From: Flavobacterium sp. TAB 87
Lineage (GTDB): Bacteria; Bacteroidota; Bacteroidia; Flavobacteriales; Flavobacteriaceae
Length of the DNA: 64,000 bases
NCBI RefSeq assembly: GCF_001529295.1
Contig: NZ_LLWK01000037.1
Location: forward strand, 496,001-560,000
Direction: 5' to 3'
Translations under genes and position numbers: made by a program
In this document: piece by piece, positions 25,782 through 35,132 of the stretch
How positions within the stretch are numbered: the stretch's first letter is position 1
Layout: every line of letters begins with the position of its first letter
Notes under the pieces: model-generated
Database searches by the model: none
The model's input: the letters and a program-made list of their open reading frames with translations, nothing else
What the model was told of the DNA's origin: nothing

Positions 25782-25789
25782 TATTTTTG
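25782..25789 (+). promoter_or_regulatory. -7 element for sppA
   Basis: TATTTTTG, a perfect match, 45 bp before the ATG at 25835. Confidence 0.45.
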
Positions 25790-25834
25790 TAACGAAGTGC
25801 TCTTTTTGAATACTTATATATAAAAATAAATACT

Positions 25835-27592
25835 ATGAAGTTTTTAGGAAACGTTTTAGCAACGATTATCGGAATTTTTGTCTTTCTAATGATTGCATTT
25901 TTCGGGATTGTTTTTATTGCTGCATTGCTTGGCGGCTCTGATAAGGTTACACTTAAAAGTGATTCGGTTATCGAGCTAGATCTTAAAAAAATTAGTGATG
26001 ATTACGCCGGTAAATACGAAGACCCATGGGTTACAATTTTTTCGGAACAAAAAACAATCGGATTAACTGATGTAATTAATGCGATAAAAGCGGCAGAAAA
26101 GGATGAAAAAATCAAAGGAATTTCGATCTTAAACGATGAATCATCTTTAGGAATGGCACAGGCCAAAGAAGTTCGTACTGCCTTAAATGAATTTAAAAAA
26201 TCTGGAAAATTTGTAATGGCTTATGCAAATACATATTCTCAAAAAGAATATTATTTAAATTCGGTTGCCGATAAAATATACATAAATCCTGTGGGAGATA
26301 TGGATTTTAAAGGACTTTCGTCTGAATTGATGTTCTTTAAAGATTTGCAAGAAAAATCAGGCATTCATATGGAAGTGATTCGACACGGAAAATACAAAAG
26401 TGCTGTAGAACCTTTTCTTCAAAACGAAATGAGCGATGCAAACAGAGAGCAGACTACCGCATTATTGAATTCGGTTTGGGATGTAATTGTGGCTGATATT
26501 TCGACCAGCAGAAAAGTATCTACAACTAGACTTAACGAAATTGCCAACGGACTTTTAGCCCGCACGCCCGAAATGGCAAAAGCAGAAAAATTAGTTGACA
26601 TTATTGCTTACGAAGATGTATATCACAATGACATTAAAAAAGCTTTAAAAGTAAAAGCTGATGAAGATTACAATAAAATTTCTATTGAAGATTACACGCA
26701 CAATATATTAACAACCTCGCTTGACAAAGATGCAGAAGATCAAATTGCAATCATTTATGCACAAGGCGAAATTGGTAGTGGAGAAGGAGACGTAAATACA
26801 ATTGGAGAAGGTTCGATGCGTCGTTCTTTGCAAGAAGCAGCCAAGGATAAAAAAATTAAAGCAATTGTATTGCGCATTAATAGTCCTGGTGGAAGTGCTT
26901 TAACTTCTGATTTGATCTGGAGAGAAATCGAATTGACTAAAAAAGTAAAACCTGTAGTCGTTTCTATGGGAAATTACGCGGCTTCTGGCGGTTATTATAT
27001 TGCTTGTAATGCTAATAAAATCTTTGCTGAAAAAAACACGATTACTGGTTCTATTGGAGTTTTTGGAGTATTACCCAACTTCACTGCATTAGCAACGAGA
27101 GTTGGAGTACACACACAACAAGTAAAAACACACGAAAATTCGGCAAATTATAGTCCGTTTGTACCACTTGACGAAAAATTCGCCGCTGTAACTTTAGAAA
27201 GTGTAGAGCACATTTACAAGACTTTTGTAACTCGTGTAGCGGAAGGAAGAAAAATGAATTTTGATCAAGTTGATGCGATCGCACAGGGTCGTGTTTGGTC
27301 TGGTTCTGAAGCGCTAAAAATTGGTTTAGTAGATCAAATTGGCGGTCTAAATGATGCTATTGCAGAAGCAGCTAAATTGGGAAAAACTAAAAACTACAGC
27401 ACGCAAAACTTTCCAGAATACAAAAAAAATCTTAATGATTTGTTGAGCGGATTGCCTTTTGCAAAATCAAAAGAAGCTTTTATCAAGGAAGAAATTGGTG
27501 CAGAAAACTACATGCTTTTAGAGCAAATTAAAAAAAGCCAGCAAATGAAAGGTGTTCAAGCCTTGATGCCTTTTGAAATTATCATTCAATAA
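25835..27592 (+). CDS. sppA: Signal peptide peptidase SppA, long (67K) type
   Basis: 585 residues: an N-terminal membrane anchor (residues 8-32), then two tandem S49 domains. The catalytic Lys lies in the first domain (RHGKYKSAVEPF) and the nucleophilic Ser in the second (NYAASGGYYIAC), the arrangement of E. coli SppA. It degrades cleaved signal peptides in the inner membrane. It has its own promoter and a strong terminator. Confidence 0.95.
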   Translation: MKFLGNVLATIIGIFVFLMIAFFGIVFIAALLGGSDKVTLKSDSVIELDLKKISDDYAGKYEDPWVTIFSEQKTIGLTDVINAIKAAEKDEKIKGISILNDESSLGMAQAKEVRTALNEFKKSGKFVMAYANTYSQKEYYLNSVADKIYINPVGDMDFKGLSSELMFFKDLQEKSGIHMEVIRHGKYKSAVEPFLQNEMSDANREQTTALLNSVWDVIVADISTSRKVSTTRLNEIANGLLARTPEMAKAEKLVDIIAYEDVYHNDIKKALKVKADEDYNKISIEDYTHNILTTSLDKDAEDQIAIIYAQGEIGSGEGDVNTIGEGSMRRSLQEAAKDKKIKAIVLRINSPGGSALTSDLIWREIELTKKVKPVVVSMGNYAASGGYYIACNANKIFAEKNTITGSIGVFGVLPNFTALATRVGVHTQQVKTHENSANYSPFVPLDEKFAAVTLESVEHIYKTFVTRVAEGRKMNFDQVDAIAQGRVWSGSEALKIGLVDQIGGLNDAIAEAAKLGKTKNYSTQNFPEYKKNLNDLLSGLPFAKSKEAFIKEEIGAENYMLLEQIKKSQQMKGVQALMPFEIIIQ

Positions 27593-27628
27593 AAAAATAA
27601 TTACAGCAGTTTGAAAAAAAACTACATT

Positions 27629-27665
27629 AAAATCCGTTTGAGAGTAATTTCAAACGGATTTTTTA
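27629..27665 (+). terminator. Terminator after sppA
   Basis: AAAATCCGTTTGA / TCAAACGGATTTT, a 13-bp perfect stem with an 8-nt loop and a T tract. Confidence 0.9.
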
Positions 27666-28052
27666 TTGCGTTTCTATGGAAATGAATGTACTGTCAAAAT
27701 TAAACGTAAGAACAATTTGATCCTATTATAGATAACCTATTTAACTACCAAGAACTCTCTACCGTTAGGAACTCTTACTGTAATGCGACGGTAACCAAAA
27801 GTTTTACGACTGGTGTAAAGTGTTTTTGACGTAGTACAACGTACATACAAATAGAAAAAGGTTTGGTCTTGGATAACTTACACTCTTCCTTTAAAAAATT
27901 TGTGACGAGCTGTCTTTTTTTTCGCATTCATACTTCGGATAAAACTATAGCACATAAGATATTGTGAAAATATTTTAATTTTCTACAAATGAATACGTTA
28001 TTTTTGCAGCATTCGTTCTAAAAAAACAAATTATAACCCCAAAAAAAGAATT
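27666..28052 (+). other. Intergenic region without a recognisable gene
   Basis: 387 bp between the sppA terminator and the AsmA-like gene. No reading frame longer than about 15 codons with a sensible start stands out. The -7 box at 27999 lies at its right end. A weak dyad, TACCGT/ACGGTA (27760-27792), and a local GTAGTACAACGTAC motif are present. Otherwise I see nothing I can name. Confidence 0.4.
27999..28006 (+). promoter_or_regulatory. -7 element for the AsmA-like gene
   Basis: TATTTTTG followed by CAGCATTCG, a typical start-site context, 46 bp before the ATG. Confidence 0.5.
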
Positions 28053-30647
28053 ATGTTTAAGAAAATTGCAATTGCGATAGGAATTATTTTCGCACTGATT
28101 GTAGGCGCTTTATTTGCCATTCCGTATTTTTTTCAGGATACGATTAAATTGAAAATAGCTGAAACCATCAATAAAAATCTAGACGCTCACGTCAATTTTG
28201 CGGATGCCGATTTAAGTTTGTTTTCAGACTTTCCCAATGCTACGGTGACCATTCAAAAATTAGCTATTGTCAACAAAGCTCCATTTGAGGGAGACACGCT
28301 TGTTTCTTTGGGTGAATTGAATTTACAGATGAGCATCAAAGAACTTTTTAAAGCAAAAGATGAACCGATAAACATTCAAGCAATTGATTCCAAAAACGGC
28401 TATATCAATATTTTATTCAATAAAGATGGTGTTGGTAATTATGATATTGCCTTAAAAGACCAGCCACAGACCGAAGACAAACAAGCTGGAAACCCGATGG
28501 CTTTAAAGATTCAGGATTATAAAATTGAGAATTTTAAGTTTCGTTATTACGATGAATCTTCTAAAATAGAACTTGTTATAGACAGTCTAAATCACAAAGG
28601 AACTGGCGATTTTACAAACTCTAAGCTTGATTTAAAAACACAATCGACTGCTTATGTTTCGCTAGATCTGGACAAAATTAATTATATGAAAAAGGTAGCG
28701 TTGACCTTAGACGCTGTTTTAGGAATTGATTTGGACCAAAGTAAATATACCTTTAAAGAAAACAAAGCGTTGATTAACCAATTGCCGTTAGAATTTGATG
28801 GCTTTATTCAAATGGTCGACGCTGGACAAGAATACAACTTGAAGTTTAAGACTCCAACGTCTTCGTTTACTAATTTTCTAGGTTTAATTCCGTCTGCTTA
28901 TTCTGCTAGTTTAAAAGACGTAAAAACTACAGGAGACTTTACAGTGGCTGGTTATGCAAAAGGCTTGTTGTCAGATACTACGGTTCCTAAATTTAACGTA
29001 GCTATTGCTTCCAACAATGCTTCTTTTCAATATCCGAGCTTGCCGAAATCAGTTCAAAATATCGTAATTGACACTAAAATCATCAACGAAACTGGTGTTT
29101 TAAACGACACCTATGTGAATTTAAATCAGTTGTCATTTAGAATTGATCAAGACGTTTTTAACGCAAAAGCTACAATCAAGAATATTACAGAGAATCCTAT
29201 TGTTGATGCAGCATTAAAAGGAACTATCAATTTAGCCCATCTTTCGCAAGCGTATCCTATTAAATTAGACAAGCCATTGAGCGGAATTTTAAAAGCAGAT
29301 GTGACCACTAATTTTGATATGGCTTCGGTAGAAAAAAGTCAATACGAAAATATTAAAAATGCAGGAACGATGAGCGTATCTGGTTTTAAATACACGGACG
29401 AAAACAACAAATCGATGGCGATTAAAACCGCTTTAGTACAATTTAATCCTAGCCGAATTGATTTGCAACAATTTGATGCAACTACTGGTAAAAGTGATTT
29501 AAGTATTACGGGAGTTTTAGAGAATTTTTACGGATTTATGTTTAAAAAACAAGAGCTAAAAGGAAACTTCAATATGAGTTCGAACCAGTTGGCAGTAGAC
29601 GATTTCATGACTGCTGGCGAGCCAGCAACCGAGACCAAAGCAGCTAAACCTTCAGACGCCATGAAGATACCTGCTTTTTTAAACTGCACCATTTCGGCAA
29701 AAGCCAATATTGTTTTATACGACAATTTAAAATTGAAAGACGTATCAGGAAAATTAATTGTCAAAGATGAAAAGGCATTATTAGAGAATTTTACCACTTC
29801 GATCTTTGGAGGAAAAATAGGCGTGAATGGTTCGGTTTCTACTAAAGAGAAAGTACCGACTTTTGTAATGGATTTAGGTTTTAATCAGGTCGATATTGCA
29901 CAAACTTTTACGCAATTGGATATGTTTAAAAAAATTGCTCCATTGGCCGGAATTATCAACGGAAAATTAAATTCGAATGTAAAAGTACACGGTAATTTGG
30001 ATGCTAAGGAGTTGACACCAGATTTGAAGTCAATTTCAGGAGATCTATTAGGTCAATTGCTTTCTACTACTGTCAATGCCAAAAGTTCTACTTTGTTAAG
30101 CGCTTTAGATTCTAAAATTGGCTTCATCGATTTAACTAAGCTGAATTTAAATGATTTAAAACTAGGAGTGACATTTGATAATGGAAAAGTAAACGTACAA
30201 CCGTTCGACATTAAATACCAAGATATAAAAGCAACGATTGGAGGAACTCACGGTTTCGATCAAACGATGAATTACAATATTAAATTTGATGTTCCTGCCA
30301 AATATTTAGGAAAGGAAGCAGCTGCGTTCTTATCTAAAATGTCACCGGCTGATCAAGAAAAACTACAAAACATTCCAATAAATGCAATTATTACAGGCGA
30401 TTTCTCTAGTCCAAAAGTAGCTGTAGACACCAAAACTGCAATTACCAATTTAACGACACAGTTGGCTAATCAACAAAAAGAGAAATTAAAAGAGAAAGGA
30501 AATGCATTGGTTAACGACTTCTTAACTAAGAATACAAAACCAAAAGATTCTACTGCAACGCCGCCTACAGAGAAAGAGCAAAAAACCGAAGAGGTTAAAG
30601 CAAAAGCGAATGAACTATTAAACGGTCTATTTAAAAAGAAAAAATAA
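28053..30647 (+). CDS. AsmA-like family protein
   Basis: 864 residues. A single N-terminal membrane segment (residues 4-28) is followed by the AsmA N-terminal domain (KIAETINKNLDAHVNFADADLSLFSDFPNATVTI). A long repeat-rich beta region follows, then an AsmA C-terminal-like region (MFKKIAPLAGIINGKLNSNV, and FDNGKVNVQPFDIKY). A charged Lys/Glu tail ends FKKKK. Relatives (AsmA, TamB, YhdP) are bridge-like proteins in the envelope linked to phospholipid transport or outer-membrane assembly. It is monocistronic between a promoter and a strong terminator. Confidence 0.88.
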   Translation: MFKKIAIAIGIIFALIVGALFAIPYFFQDTIKLKIAETINKNLDAHVNFADADLSLFSDFPNATVTIQKLAIVNKAPFEGDTLVSLGELNLQMSIKELFKAKDEPINIQAIDSKNGYINILFNKDGVGNYDIALKDQPQTEDKQAGNPMALKIQDYKIENFKFRYYDESSKIELVIDSLNHKGTGDFTNSKLDLKTQSTAYVSLDLDKINYMKKVALTLDAVLGIDLDQSKYTFKENKALINQLPLEFDGFIQMVDAGQEYNLKFKTPTSSFTNFLGLIPSAYSASLKDVKTTGDFTVAGYAKGLLSDTTVPKFNVAIASNNASFQYPSLPKSVQNIVIDTKIINETGVLNDTYVNLNQLSFRIDQDVFNAKATIKNITENPIVDAALKGTINLAHLSQAYPIKLDKPLSGILKADVTTNFDMASVEKSQYENIKNAGTMSVSGFKYTDENNKSMAIKTALVQFNPSRIDLQQFDATTGKSDLSITGVLENFYGFMFKKQELKGNFNMSSNQLAVDDFMTAGEPATETKAAKPSDAMKIPAFLNCTISAKANIVLYDNLKLKDVSGKLIVKDEKALLENFTTSIFGGKIGVNGSVSTKEKVPTFVMDLGFNQVDIAQTFTQLDMFKKIAPLAGIINGKLNSNVKVHGNLDAKELTPDLKSISGDLLGQLLSTTVNAKSSTLLSALDSKIGFIDLTKLNLNDLKLGVTFDNGKVNVQPFDIKYQDIKATIGGTHGFDQTMNYNIKFDVPAKYLGKEAAAFLSKMSPADQEKLQNIPINAIITGDFSSPKVAVDTKTAITNLTTQLANQQKEKLKEKGNALVNDFLTKNTKPKDSTATPPTEKEQKTEEVKAKANELLNGLFKKKK

Positions 30648-30665
30648 TTTTTACATCCCTATACC

Positions 30666-30700
30666 AAAAAGCCTGATTGTTTGCGCAATCAGGCTTTTTT
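30666..30700 (+). terminator. Terminator after the AsmA-like gene
   Basis: AAAAAGCCTGATTG / CAATCAGGCTTTTT, a 14-bp stem with a 6-nt loop and a T tract. Confidence 0.9.
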
Positions 30701-30789
30701 ATGTTCTAAATTATCGGATCAGCGATAAATTATTATTTTCGACCGTTGATAGACTCTTAATTTGAAAAGGAAAAGATACGTGTTTGATG

Positions 30790-31584
30790 CTATACATCGA
30801 GCGTTATCACGTAGCCTTCAGATCCACGAACATTAAAAACTGTTCCGTTTTCAAATATTAAATATTGCCCTTTTATTCCCATCAACTTACCTTTAAAATA
30901 CGGCGTTTTCTCTAAACTCAAACTCGCTACTTTTTTTGGATACTCTACTACTGGATATTCCATTTCGTACAAGTCATTTTTCTCACCGTAAAAATATTCC
31001 TGAGCTTCGCTTGGTATTAAAGACTCCACTTTTGCTTTTTCGGCAACTAAATCGCAACATTCAAAATCATTTTTCAGCATTTTTCGCCAATTGGTTTTAT
31101 CCGCATAATGGTTTTTTAAGGCCACCTCGGTAATTCCTGCTAAATATCTGTTAGGAACCTCAACAACGGCAATAGCCTGACAGGCACCTTGATCAATCCA
31201 TCGTGTTGGCATTTGTGTGGTTCTAGTCACTCCAACTTTTATTTCGCTCGATAGAGCCAAATAAACAATGTGCGGTTGCAGCTGTACTTTAGTCTCATAA
31301 TCTAGATCACGATCAGCAATACCCAAATGCGCAGTACTTAATTCTGGTCTGATGATCCAATCGCCAACAGCAGGACTACTATAAAAACAGTCGTAACAAA
31401 ATCCTTGTCTAAAAATCTTCTTTTTTTTATGACAACTCAAGCATTCGTAACCCAAAAAATTGATTTCGATTTCCTTGTTCAACAACTGGTTCATATTTAT
31501 AAAACTGTCTTCAAAAACCAGATAATATTGAATTGGGCTTCCTATTTCGGTTTGCATTTTGGTAAGAACACCTTGGTATTGCAT
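30790..31584 (-). CDS. DUF2797 domain-containing protein
   Basis: 264 residues. A zinc-ribbon-like set (CLSCHKK...CYDCF) lies near residues 48-67, then YLALSSEIKVGVTRTTQMPTRWIDQGA, a conserved DUF2797 block that recalls GIY-YIG-type folds, then the C-terminal GKLMGIKGQYLIFENG. The function of the family is unknown; the zinc site and GIY-YIG-like core suggest nucleic acid binding, as inference. The gene is single, and divergent from the GH3 gene. Confidence 0.85.
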   Translation of the reverse strand: MQYQGVLTKMQTEIGSPIQYYLVFEDSFINMNQLLNKEIEINFLGYECLSCHKKKKIFRQGFCYDCFYSSPAVGDWIIRPELSTAHLGIADRDLDYETKVQLQPHIVYLALSSEIKVGVTRTTQMPTRWIDQGACQAIAVVEVPNRYLAGITEVALKNHYADKTNWRKMLKNDFECCDLVAEKAKVESLIPSEAQEYFYGEKNDLYEMEYPVVEYPKKVASLSLEKTPYFKGKLMGIKGQYLIFENGTVFNVRGSEGYVITLDV

Positions 31585-31674
31585 GTAAATTTGAGTTTAA
31601 GATTGCGTTTGTGACTTTATGCTAGTTCCAGTCTTATAGTACACACTAACGGGATTTTTAGCGTAAATAAAAAA

Positions 31675-31703
31675 TTGTATTTTGCAAAAAAACACTATTT
31701 TTG
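31675..31703 (+). promoter_or_regulatory. Promoter of the GH3-family gene
   Basis: TTG (31675-31677), an 18-bp spacer and TATTTTTG (31696-31703). The leader would be about 110 nt. Confidence 0.5.
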
Positions 31704-31820
31704 GTATAAAGACAAATTTAGTCTTTTGTACAAGGATATTCAAATTTTAAATATTCGACTTTTGCTACGATAGTAAGATTCGGGAATTAAAAATCTATAA
31801 TCTAAAACCCGAATGTATTC

Positions 31821-33329
31821 ATGCCCTTACCAATAATTAATTCGTTTGCTTCGTGGGTTCTTAAACAAAGAATTCATCAAATTGAACTTTTTTTAAAATA
31901 TCCAAATGAAGTTCAAGAAGAACTTTTATTGGACTTAATTAGAACTTCGGAACATACCGTTGTTGGCAAGCAATATGAATTTTCTACCATAAAATCGTAT
32001 CAAACGTTTACCGAAAGAGTTCCTATTTCTACGTACGAAGAATTGCAGCCGTTGATTGAACGTACTCGTTTGGGCGAGCAAAATGTTTTTTGGGAAAGCC
32101 CTATAAAATGGTTCGCCAAGTCAAGTGGAACGACAAACGCTAAAAGCAAATTTATCCCCGTAAGCAATGAAGCTTTAGAAGATTGCCACTACAAAGGCAG
32201 TAAAGATTTGCTGTGCTTGTATTTGAACAATAACGAAGATTCGCAACTATTTTTAGGCAAAAGTTTGCGTTTGGGTGGAAGTTCACAGATTTACGAAGAC
32301 AATAACTCGCATTTCGGAGATTTATCGGCCATTCTGATTGAGAATATGCCCATGTGGGCAGAATTTAGCAGTACACCAAGCAATAAAACATCGTTAATGA
32401 GCGAGTGGGAATCGAAGATTGCTGCTATTATTAGTGAGACACGAAATGAAAATGTAACTAGTTTTGCTGGAGTTCCTTCGTGGATGTTGGTTTTATTAAA
32501 CCGTGTGCTAGAAAGTGCTGGAAAAGATAATTTACTTGACATTTGGCCAAATCTGGAAGTCTATTTTCACGGTGGCGTGAATTTTTCACCCTATCGCGAG
32601 CAATACAAAAAAATTCTTCCTAAAAAAGATTTTAAGTATTATGAAATTTATAATGCATCCGAAGGTTTTTTCGCCATTCAGGATTTAAATAATTCAAGTG
32701 ATTTATTGTTGATGTTGGATTACGGCATTTTTTACGAATTTATTCCAATGGATACTTTTGGAACATTGGAGCAAAAAGCCATTCGACTTGCGGAAGTAGA
32801 ATTAAATAAAAATTATGCAATCGTAATTACCACCAATTCTGGTTTGTGGCGCTATTTAATTGGTGACACGGTTCGATTTACGTCTTTAGACCCGTATCGC
32901 ATTAGGGTTACTGGTCGAACCAAACACCACATTAATGTTTTTGGCGAAGAACTAATGGTCGAGAATACCGATCAAGCAATTGCCAAAGCTTGTATGTTGA
33001 CACAAACCGAAGTGATTGATTACACCGTTGCTCCAATTTTCATGCAAGACAAAGAAAAAGGTGCGCATGAATGGATTATCGAATTCAAGAAAAAACCGTT
33101 GGACATCAATCAATTTCAAAAGGCTTTAGATGATTCTTTGCAAACCTTAAACTCTGATTACGAAGCCAAACGGTATAACAATATGACGCTAAATCCTTTG
33201 GTGATAAATATTGCACGTGAAAACTTATTTTACGATTGGCTCAAAGACCGCAACAAATTGGGTGGGCAACATAAAATTCCGAGATTATCCAATCAACGGG
33301 ATTATTTGGAGCAGTTGAAGGAAATGTAA
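31821..33329 (+). CDS. GH3 auxin-responsive promoter family protein
   Basis: 502 residues. This is an ANL-superfamily adenylating enzyme of the GH3 type: KSSGTTNAKSKFIP is the ATP-binding P-loop-like motif, YYEIYNASEGFF is motif II, and LWRYLIGDTVRF with TGRTKHHINVFGEEL forms the C-terminal hinge. In plants, GH3 enzymes conjugate amino acids to jasmonate or auxin; in Bacteroidota the substrate is unknown, perhaps an acyl acid plus an amine. No pathway gene is next to it, so the function is open. It is followed by the dispersed repeat at 33484. Confidence 0.9.
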   Translation: MPLPIINSFASWVLKQRIHQIELFLKYPNEVQEELLLDLIRTSEHTVVGKQYEFSTIKSYQTFTERVPISTYEELQPLIERTRLGEQNVFWESPIKWFAKSSGTTNAKSKFIPVSNEALEDCHYKGSKDLLCLYLNNNEDSQLFLGKSLRLGGSSQIYEDNNSHFGDLSAILIENMPMWAEFSSTPSNKTSLMSEWESKIAAIISETRNENVTSFAGVPSWMLVLLNRVLESAGKDNLLDIWPNLEVYFHGGVNFSPYREQYKKILPKKDFKYYEIYNASEGFFAIQDLNNSSDLLLMLDYGIFYEFIPMDTFGTLEQKAIRLAEVELNKNYAIVITTNSGLWRYLIGDTVRFTSLDPYRIRVTGRTKHHINVFGEELMVENTDQAIAKACMLTQTEVIDYTVAPIFMQDKEKGAHEWIIEFKKKPLDINQFQKALDDSLQTLNSDYEAKRYNNMTLNPLVINIARENLFYDWLKDRNKLGGQHKIPRLSNQRDYLEQLKEM

Positions 33330-33483
33330 TATTTCGGAAAGATAAATTTTGACTACTATTGGAACTACAACAATACTTTGAATATCTAATTTTGAACAAA
33401 ATTTTTTTGATTTCCATATAATCGTGCTACTTACCTGTCCTAAAAAACATCTTTAAAGAAGTACAACCGAATCTACTACTACG

Positions 33484-33570
33484 TTGCATGAGGGATAGCA
33501 ATGAAAATCCTTTTGTGCCGGTGTTCGGCACAAAAGATTGAAATGGACAGCCCGGCCCGCAGGGACATGC
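33484..33570 (+). repeat. Dispersed intergenic hairpin element, copy A
   Basis: Three parts: a 5' box TTGCATGAGGGATAGCA (33484-33500), a hairpin CTTTTGTGCCG-gtgtt-CGGCACAAAAG (33510-33536), and a 3' box GGACAGCCCGGCCCGC (33545-33560) ending in AGGGACATGC. The boxes match copy B at 44962 at 16/17 and 14/16 bases, while the hairpin sequence differs. It is far more GC-rich than its surroundings. Confidence 0.75.
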
Positions 33571-33597
33571 TATAAAACGAGCTATAAAACGAGCTAT
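33569..33597 (+). repeat. Short tandem repeat
   Basis: GCTATAAAACGA occurs twice in direct repeat, followed by a partial third unit GCTAT, directly after repeat copy A. Confidence 0.7.
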
Positions 33598-33639
33598 GTA
33601 ACTGATTAAATCCAGATTAAATTGAATCTACGAAATGTA

Positions 33640-34872
33640 CTACTCCATCATGTCGATGTAACGATCATGATACCCCAAAAGATATAGAACACCATCTAAT
33701 CCTAAACTTGAAATAGAGGTCGAAGCGCTTTCTTTTACGGTTGGTTTTGCATGAAAAGCAATTCCTAGACCTGCTAAATTAATCATTGGTAAATCATTGG
33801 CGCCGTCTCCTACTGCAATGGTTTGGTTGATGTGAATTCCTTCTTTATCGGCGATTGCTTGAAGATATTCGGCTTTCTTTTGACCGTCTACAATTTCTCC
33901 TAAATAATTACCTGTTAGTTTTCCGTCTTTGATCTCCAATTGATTTGCATGTACGTAATCGAAACCCAATTCTTTTTGCAAATAATTACCGAAATAAGTG
34001 AATCCACCTGATAAGATCGCAGTTTTATATCCGTAGTATTTTAAGGCTTTCATCAAACGACGAGCGCCTTTAGTAATTGGTAAATTTTCTGCAACATTTT
34101 GCAAAACTTCTTCACTTAGTCCTTCGAGCAGAGCCATGCGTTGTCTAAAGCTTTCTTTAAAATCAATTTCGCCATTCATTGCTGCTTCGGTTATGGCGCG
34201 AACCTGAGCTCCTACTCCATTCAGTTCTGCCAACTCATCAATAACTTCAGTCTGAATTAAAGTCGAATCCATATCAAAGCAAACTAAGCGTCTGTTTCTT
34301 CTGTAAATACTATCTTCTTGAAATGAAATATCTACGTCTAAAGCTCTAGAAACAGCCATAAAACTAGCTGTTAAAACTGTTTTATCAGTAACGACACCAG
34401 ACACCGACAATTGTACACAAGAACGTGGATAGTCTTCGTGTTCTACCACAGATGCTCGGCCTGTTAATCTTTTTATAGAGTCTATATTTAGCTTCTGATC
34501 GGACATTATTTTGGTAACTGCAGCCAGTTGCGAAGCTGCTAATCGTTCGCCCAAAATATTGATAATATATCTTTGTTTCGATTGCCCTTTGACCCAAGTT
34601 TCGTAATCGGCGATAGAAATTGGAATGAATTTTACTTTGATTTCCAGTTCATATCCTTTAAAAAGTAAATCTTTTAAGACAGGTGCTGAAGACGAACCCG
34701 CTTCAATTTCAAATAAAATTCCGAGAGACAATGTATCATGAATATCGGCTTGGCCAATATCAAGAATATTAGCGTTGTAAGTCGCCAATACCGAAGTTAA
34801 ACCGGCAGTAACACCTGGTTTATCTTGACCCGAAACTTTTAATAAAATAATTTCCTTATCCATCGCTACCAT
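33640..34872 (-). CDS. serB: Phosphoserine phosphatase with N-terminal ACT domains
   Basis: 410 residues. Residues 1-85 and 100-185 are two ACT-like regulatory domains (LLKVSGQDKPGVTAGLT; YIINILGERLAASQL). The HAD phosphatase starts at FDMDSTLIQTEV, with nucleophile D200 and D202, and continues with LSGGFTYF and AVGDGANDLPMI. It makes serine in the last biosynthetic step; the ACT domains suggest feedback by serine or another amino acid. The ATG at 34863 is an alternative start three codons in. It ends next to the convergent GH3 gene. Confidence 0.94.
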   Translation of the reverse strand: MVAMDKEIILLKVSGQDKPGVTAGLTSVLATYNANILDIGQADIHDTLSLGILFEIEAGSSSAPVLKDLLFKGYELEIKVKFIPISIADYETWVKGQSKQRYIINILGERLAASQLAAVTKIMSDQKLNIDSIKRLTGRASVVEHEDYPRSCVQLSVSGVVTDKTVLTASFMAVSRALDVDISFQEDSIYRRNRRLVCFDMDSTLIQTEVIDELAELNGVGAQVRAITEAAMNGEIDFKESFRQRMALLEGLSEEVLQNVAENLPITKGARRLMKALKYYGYKTAILSGGFTYFGNYLQKELGFDYVHANQLEIKDGKLTGNYLGEIVDGQKKAEYLQAIADKEGIHINQTIAVGDGANDLPMINLAGLGIAFHAKPTVKESASTSISSLGLDGVLYLLGYHDRYIDMME

Positions 34873-35073
34873 ATTACTTGTCTATTGATTTTAGTAGCGC
34901 AAAAATCGGTAATCTATTGTTTATAAAAAAGCTTAATCTTTGTTTATTTGTATAGAAAAAATAAAAAACCACACGCGTTTATAAGTTATTTTAACAGTGT
35001 CAGTTCAGTTCGTGAGATTTAAGCACACTTCTAAATTAGAATAGGAATTTTACATTTACAGGAAATAAATAGG

Positions 35074-35110
35074 CAAAAAAAAACCTGTTCGATTACTCCA
35101 ACAGGTTTTA
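35074..35110 (-). terminator. Terminator after clpX
   Basis: On the minus strand, AAAACCTGTT / AACAGGTTTT with a 10-nt loop and a following T-run of nine. Confidence 0.88.
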
Positions 35111-35132
35111 TAATTATAAAGTGATCGATTAC

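Larger units (their letters stand above)
33330..33639. other. Convergent intergenic region with repeat elements
   Basis: 310 bp between two convergent genes. No coding frame is convincing. It contains a copy of the dispersed hairpin element (33484-33570) and a short 12-bp tandem repeat (33569-33597). No classical T-tract terminator is visible, so the hairpin element may serve that role. Confidence 0.6.

Noticed and set aside
33484..33597. The repeat-rich region as a possible CRISPR array
   Set aside because: There are only two short adjacent repeats with no spacers of regular length, and no cas genes.
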